Source: Nocardioides bruguierae (GTDB lineage: Bacteria; Actinomycetota; Actinomycetes; Propionibacteriales; Nocardioidaceae). From it: a stretch of 64,000 nucleotides of DNA. The notes below the pieces were generated by a model that saw only the letters and a list, made by a program, of their open reading frames with translations, searched no databases and had not been told where the DNA came from. The stretch covers positions 1 through 64,000 of the forward strand of contig NZ_JAMOIL010000016.1 of NCBI RefSeq assembly GCF_023656415.1, written 5' to 3'. Positions 61,273-64,000 of the stretch are shown one piece after another. Numbering within the stretch: position 1 is the stretch's first letter; every line of letters starts with the position of its first letter. A program made the position numbers and the translations under genes.

Positions 61273-62627
61273 GCGGCGACGGCGACGGCCTGAGCGTGGT
61301 CGGCGGGTCCGGCGGCATCACCGCGGACCTGGAGGACATGACCAGCACCGGTGACCTGCTGGCCGGGCTCGGCCGGGACGTCGACGGCCTGGCCGTCTCG
61401 ACCCACTCCTTCCTCGCCGAGGCGGAGGTGCTGCGCGGGGCGCTGCTCTCGCCGTCCACCTTCGCGACCTTCGAGACCACGCTGCTGGCCGCCCTCGACG
61501 GTCCGGGTGGCCTCGCGGCCAACGCCCTGGACGTGGTCGCGGCCGGCGTCCACCTGCGCACCGTGGCCGGCGCCTACCGCGCCAAGGACGAGGCGCTGGC
61601 CCGGCTCGGTCAGGAGTGGGACGAGGCCCTGGGCACGTGGATGGCGATGGCCCCCGGCCCCTGGCTGCTGCTCGGCGGGTACGCCGTCGACACCGGCGTG
61701 CTCGAGGACCCCGAGGAGCGGCTGGCGCAGCACCCGTGGCTGCTGGAGCAGCTGGTGGCGTCCTCGCCGTCCCTGATCGAGTTCTACCTGGTCGACGCCG
61801 AGCACCCGCTGACCCTCGAGGACGCCGCGGGCCTCCTGGCGGCCATGTACGACCAGAGCGGGACCTCCACCCGGCAGGACGACGGCCGGCCGACCGAGGT
61901 GCCCGAGGACCTGGTCGGGGCGCTGCACCGGCTGGCACAGGTCAAGGCGACGGAAGGGCCCGACACCTTCCAGGTCGAGCAGCAGGGCCGCGGGGAGGAC
62001 GCGACCTACACCGTCTACCTGCCCGGCACCGACACCTTCGACGGTCCGCTCGACGGGCCGGACGCCCCCGACGTCCTGCGGGAGAGCGACGTCGTGCAGA
62101 ACATGGGCACCAACCTGGCGGCCGTGGCAGGTGACGACAACGCCTACGTGCGCGGTGTCCTCGACGCGCTGGCGGACCTCGACGTGCCGCCGGGCGCGCC
62201 CGTGACCGTCGTCGGCCACAGCCAGGGCGGGATCGTCGCCGCCCGCGTGGCCGAGGCCGCCACCCGCGAGGGCACCGACACCCCGTTCAACGTCACCCAG
62301 GTCGTGACGGCCGGGTCGCCCGTGGACCACATCGACCTGCCCGACCAGGTGCGCATGCTGTCGCTGGTCAACGACCGCGACATCGTCCCGGTGCTCGACG
62401 GCGAGGGGCCCGTGGACCGGGTCAACCACACCTCGATCGTCGGCAGCATCGACGGGACCGGCGTCGAGGGCAACCACCTCGTCGAGGACGCGTACGTCCC
62501 GCTCGCCCAGCAGGTGCAGGCATCCGACGACCCCCGCGTGCGGGAGGCGCTGGAGGACCTGGCCGAGCCGTTCGGCGGCGGCGCCTCACTGACCTACACC
62601 TACGCGATGGAGAGGGACGAGCCGTGA
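61269..62627 (+). CDS. Alpha/beta hydrolase with helical N-terminal domain, T7SS-linked
   Basis: The 452-residue protein has an N-terminal helical segment (about 1-150, WXG100/LXG-like) and a C-terminal alpha/beta hydrolase with the nucleophile elbow VTVVGHSQGGIVAARVAE, an acid in MLSLVNDRDIVPVLDG and a likely His in GNHLVEDAY. This is the layout of a lipase/esterase or a type VII effector enzyme. No signal peptide or YxxxD/E tail is seen. It overlaps both neighbours by four bases. Substrate and secretion are inference. Confidence 0.75.
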   Translation: MSGDGDGLSVVGGSGGITADLEDMTSTGDLLAGLGRDVDGLAVSTHSFLAEAEVLRGALLSPSTFATFETTLLAALDGPGGLAANALDVVAAGVHLRTVAGAYRAKDEALARLGQEWDEALGTWMAMAPGPWLLLGGYAVDTGVLEDPEERLAQHPWLLEQLVASSPSLIEFYLVDAEHPLTLEDAAGLLAAMYDQSGTSTRQDDGRPTEVPEDLVGALHRLAQVKATEGPDTFQVEQQGRGEDATYTVYLPGTDTFDGPLDGPDAPDVLRESDVVQNMGTNLAAVAGDDNAYVRGVLDALADLDVPPGAPVTVVGHSQGGIVAARVAEAATREGTDTPFNVTQVVTAGSPVDHIDLPDQVRMLSLVNDRDIVPVLDGEGPVDRVNHTSIVGSIDGTGVEGNHLVEDAYVPLAQQVQASDDPRVREALEDLAEPFGGGASLTYTYAMERDEP

Positions 62628-63094
62628 GCCGACCCACCACCAGCAGGATGGGGGGCCGGGCCCTCGGGTCGGTGCTCGGCGCCACCGTGCTCGCCGCGCT
62701 CGGCGCCGGCTGCAACGGCGACGTCAGCACGACCGAGCAGCAGGGGCTGGGGACGCAGGTGCAGGCCGTGGCCGACCAGGTCGCCTCCGGCCTGCCGGGC
62801 GGCACCGTCGTCGAGGCCGTGTACGAGGACGGCGCGACCAGCCCCGCCGTCGTGCGGGTGCGCCTGGCCTGCGACGGCTGCGAGCGCCGCGCGGCGGCCG
62901 ACGACCTCGCCCGCGCCCTGTGGGAGTCCACGGTCACGCCCGTGCGCTCCCTCGTCGTCAGCGTCGAGGAGGCCGACGGCGGACGCCGGGTCGAGCACGT
63001 GTGGTCCACGGTCACCCCCGAGGACAGGGCCGACCTCGTCGAGCGCTACGGCGAGCGGGACACCCCGATCGGGACGACGCCCGCGCCGTCCTGA
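62624..63094 (+). CDS. Small lipoprotein of the T7SS operon
   Basis: The 156-residue protein has a basic N-terminus and a hydrophobic stretch ending in ALGAGC, with C30 as the probable lipid anchor. The outer part has two further cysteines in RLACDGCERRA. I do not recognise a family. It overlaps the hydrolase gene by four bases and is the last of the plus-strand T7SS genes, perhaps an immunity-like or anchoring partner (inference). Confidence 0.68.
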   Translation: MSRPTTSRMGGRALGSVLGATVLAALGAGCNGDVSTTEQQGLGTQVQAVADQVASGLPGGTVVEAVYEDGATSPAVVRVRLACDGCERRAAADDLARALWESTVTPVRSLVVSVEEADGGRRVEHVWSTVTPEDRADLVERYGERDTPIGTTPAPS

Positions 63095-63107
63095 CGGTCC
63101 GGGGCGG

Positions 63108-64000
63108 TCAGCCCCGCGGCACCTGCACGGGGACGACGTCCCCGTCGCCGTCCAGGAGCAGGCCCCGTCCCGGGGTGAGGCGAGCCTGGAGCGAGGTGCG
63201 GGGCACCCGGAGCCCGAACAGGTCGCCGTGCCCGGTCTCCCGAGGGGAGAGCAGCAGGCCCTTGCGACCCTTGCGGGCCTCCACCAGCCAGCCGGAGAAC
63301 CCCGCGCCGATCTCGTGCCCACCGGCGACGACCACCCGGAAGTCGCGCTCCCGGCTCTGCCGCACGACGGCCTGCAGCATCCCCGCCAGCGGCCCCTCGC
63401 GCAGGGTCTCGGCGTCGTCCACGAGCAGCACGGAGCCGTCGGGCAGGCCCCGCAGGTGCCCGATGACGTCCTCGGGCGCCGCGCCCGCGGCGACGACGGC
63501 GTCCTCGCCGAGCAGCGCGGTGAGCTCGTTGGCCGTCGGGGTGAGCGCCCAGGCGCGGCGACCCGTGCGGCGGGCGTGCTCGGCGGCCAGGCACAGCGCC
63601 GTGGTGCGTCCGCTGCGGGGCTGCCCCACCACCAGGGCGGGGGAGGTGACGGCCTCGACGCCGAGCAGCGCGAGCCGGTCGCCGCCCACGGCGAGCGCGA
63701 CGTGGCCCGGCGGCAGTGCGGGGGCGTTGCCGGTGTCGCCGAGGACGTCCCCGAGGGCCAGCTGCGCGGGCAGCGCCGCCAGGCCCACCGGGCGCTGGTG
63801 GGCCGGAGCCGGGGGCAGGTCGGCCTCCGCCGTGCTCAGCGCGGCGCCCAGCGTGCGCACCGCCTCGCTCTGGGCGGCGCCGGAGGCGTCCTGGGTGAGC
63901 ACGGCCACCTGTGCCTCGGTGCCGTGCTCGGCCCAGAACCCGCGGCCCTCGCCGATCTCGTCCGGCAGGTCCTTCACCTTCAGCCCGCCCTGCCCGTAGT
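63108..64000 (-). CDS. eccC: FtsK/SpoIIIE-type ATPase, EccC C-terminal part (partial)
   Basis: The gene runs off the right edge; about 297 C-terminal residues are visible. The last ATPase domain has Walker A GQPRSGRTTALCLAA, Walker B SVLLVDDAETL and arginine-rich QSRERDFRVVVAGGHE, typical of the final ATPase of EccC, the T7SS motor that recognises WXG100 substrates. The upstream edge YGQGGLKVKDLPDEIGEGRGFW is the linker before it. It converges on the hydrolase/lipoprotein operon, confirming a type VII island that continues beyond 64000. Confidence 0.85.
   Translation of the reverse strand, partial: YGQGGLKVKDLPDEIGEGRGFWAEHGTEAQVAVLTQDASGAAQSEAVRTLGAALSTAEADLPPAPAHQRPVGLAALPAQLALGDVLGDTGNAPALPPGHVALAVGGDRLALLGVEAVTSPALVVGQPRSGRTTALCLAAEHARRTGRRAWALTPTANELTALLGEDAVVAAGAAPEDVIGHLRGLPDGSVLLVDDAETLREGPLAGMLQAVVRQSRERDFRVVVAGGHEIGAGFSGWLVEARKGRKGLLLSPRETGHGDLFGLRVPRTSLQARLTPGRGLLLDGDGDVVPVQVPRG

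Overview
The window is about 72-75% G+C by eye, with frequent GTG starts, many four-base ATGA/GTGA gene overlaps and several actinobacterial marker families: DUF5709, a GPGG small membrane protein, DUF6350, DUF3017, an F420-type LLM oxidoreductase, PspC-family proteins, a monomeric isocitrate dehydrogenase and type VII secretion genes. It reads as chromosomal DNA of a high-GC actinobacterium, most like Nocardioides or a relative. That genus-level guess is inference. No tRNA, rRNA, CRISPR array, phage or intact insertion sequence was seen.

Layout: 0.3-2.2 kb holds a small membrane protein, an acidic DUF5709 protein and an MscS channel. 2.3-8.3 kb is a pentose (probably D-xylose) locus: xylulokinase, a divergent ROK repressor and a binding protein/ATPase/permease transporter, with a clear operator candidate between regulator and transporter. 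8.5-11.5 kb has an LLM oxidoreductase, a YbaK/ProX deacylase and a glycerophosphodiesterase. 11.5-16.2 kb is a PspC cluster: a three-gene membrane operon facing a PspC-histidine kinase and its LuxR-type response regulator. 16.6-25.4 kb is a choline-to-betaine operon (aldehyde dehydrogenase, choline dehydrogenase, BCCT transporter), followed by a flavin monooxygenase divergent from a GAF-domain regulator.

25.5-32 kb carries PcrA helicase, a membrane-anchored M23 peptidase with three YVGRRR motifs, and sucCD. 32.1-36 kb is a membrane-signalling cluster: an ECF sigma factor, a one-pass partner with a duplicated outer domain, and a 639-residue protein in which an ECF-sigma-like cytoplasmic region is joined through a membrane helix to a large outer domain. 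36.1-41 kb is a purine/one-carbon block (DUF6350, purN, a ZTP riboswitch, purH, folD, DUF3017). 41.1-45.9 kb holds malate dehydrogenase, a lipoprotein and monomeric isocitrate dehydrogenase. 46.4-50.5 kb holds an MFS transporter, trpS, a 2H-phosphoesterase and a BrkB-like membrane protein. 50.6-54.1 kb is sdhCAB, and 54.4-59.4 kb is methylmalonyl-CoA mutase (two subunits) with its MeaB chaperone. Together with mdh, icd and sucCD, a large share of the TCA cycle and the propionyl-CoA entry route lies within about 30 kb.

59.5-64 kb is the edge of a type VII secretion island: two WXG100-like helical proteins, an unassigned protein, an alpha/beta hydrolase, a lipoprotein and, convergent to them, the C-terminal part of an EccC/FtsK ATPase that runs off the window. 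Just after the first WXG100 gene lies a run of 19 G and then 15 C followed by a degraded copy of the gene's end, which looks like an assembly error and should be checked before that region is trusted. The most distinctive items are the sigma-transmembrane-sensor fusion, the T7SS hydrolase operon, the YVGRRR peptidase and several 12-bp coding tandem repeats.
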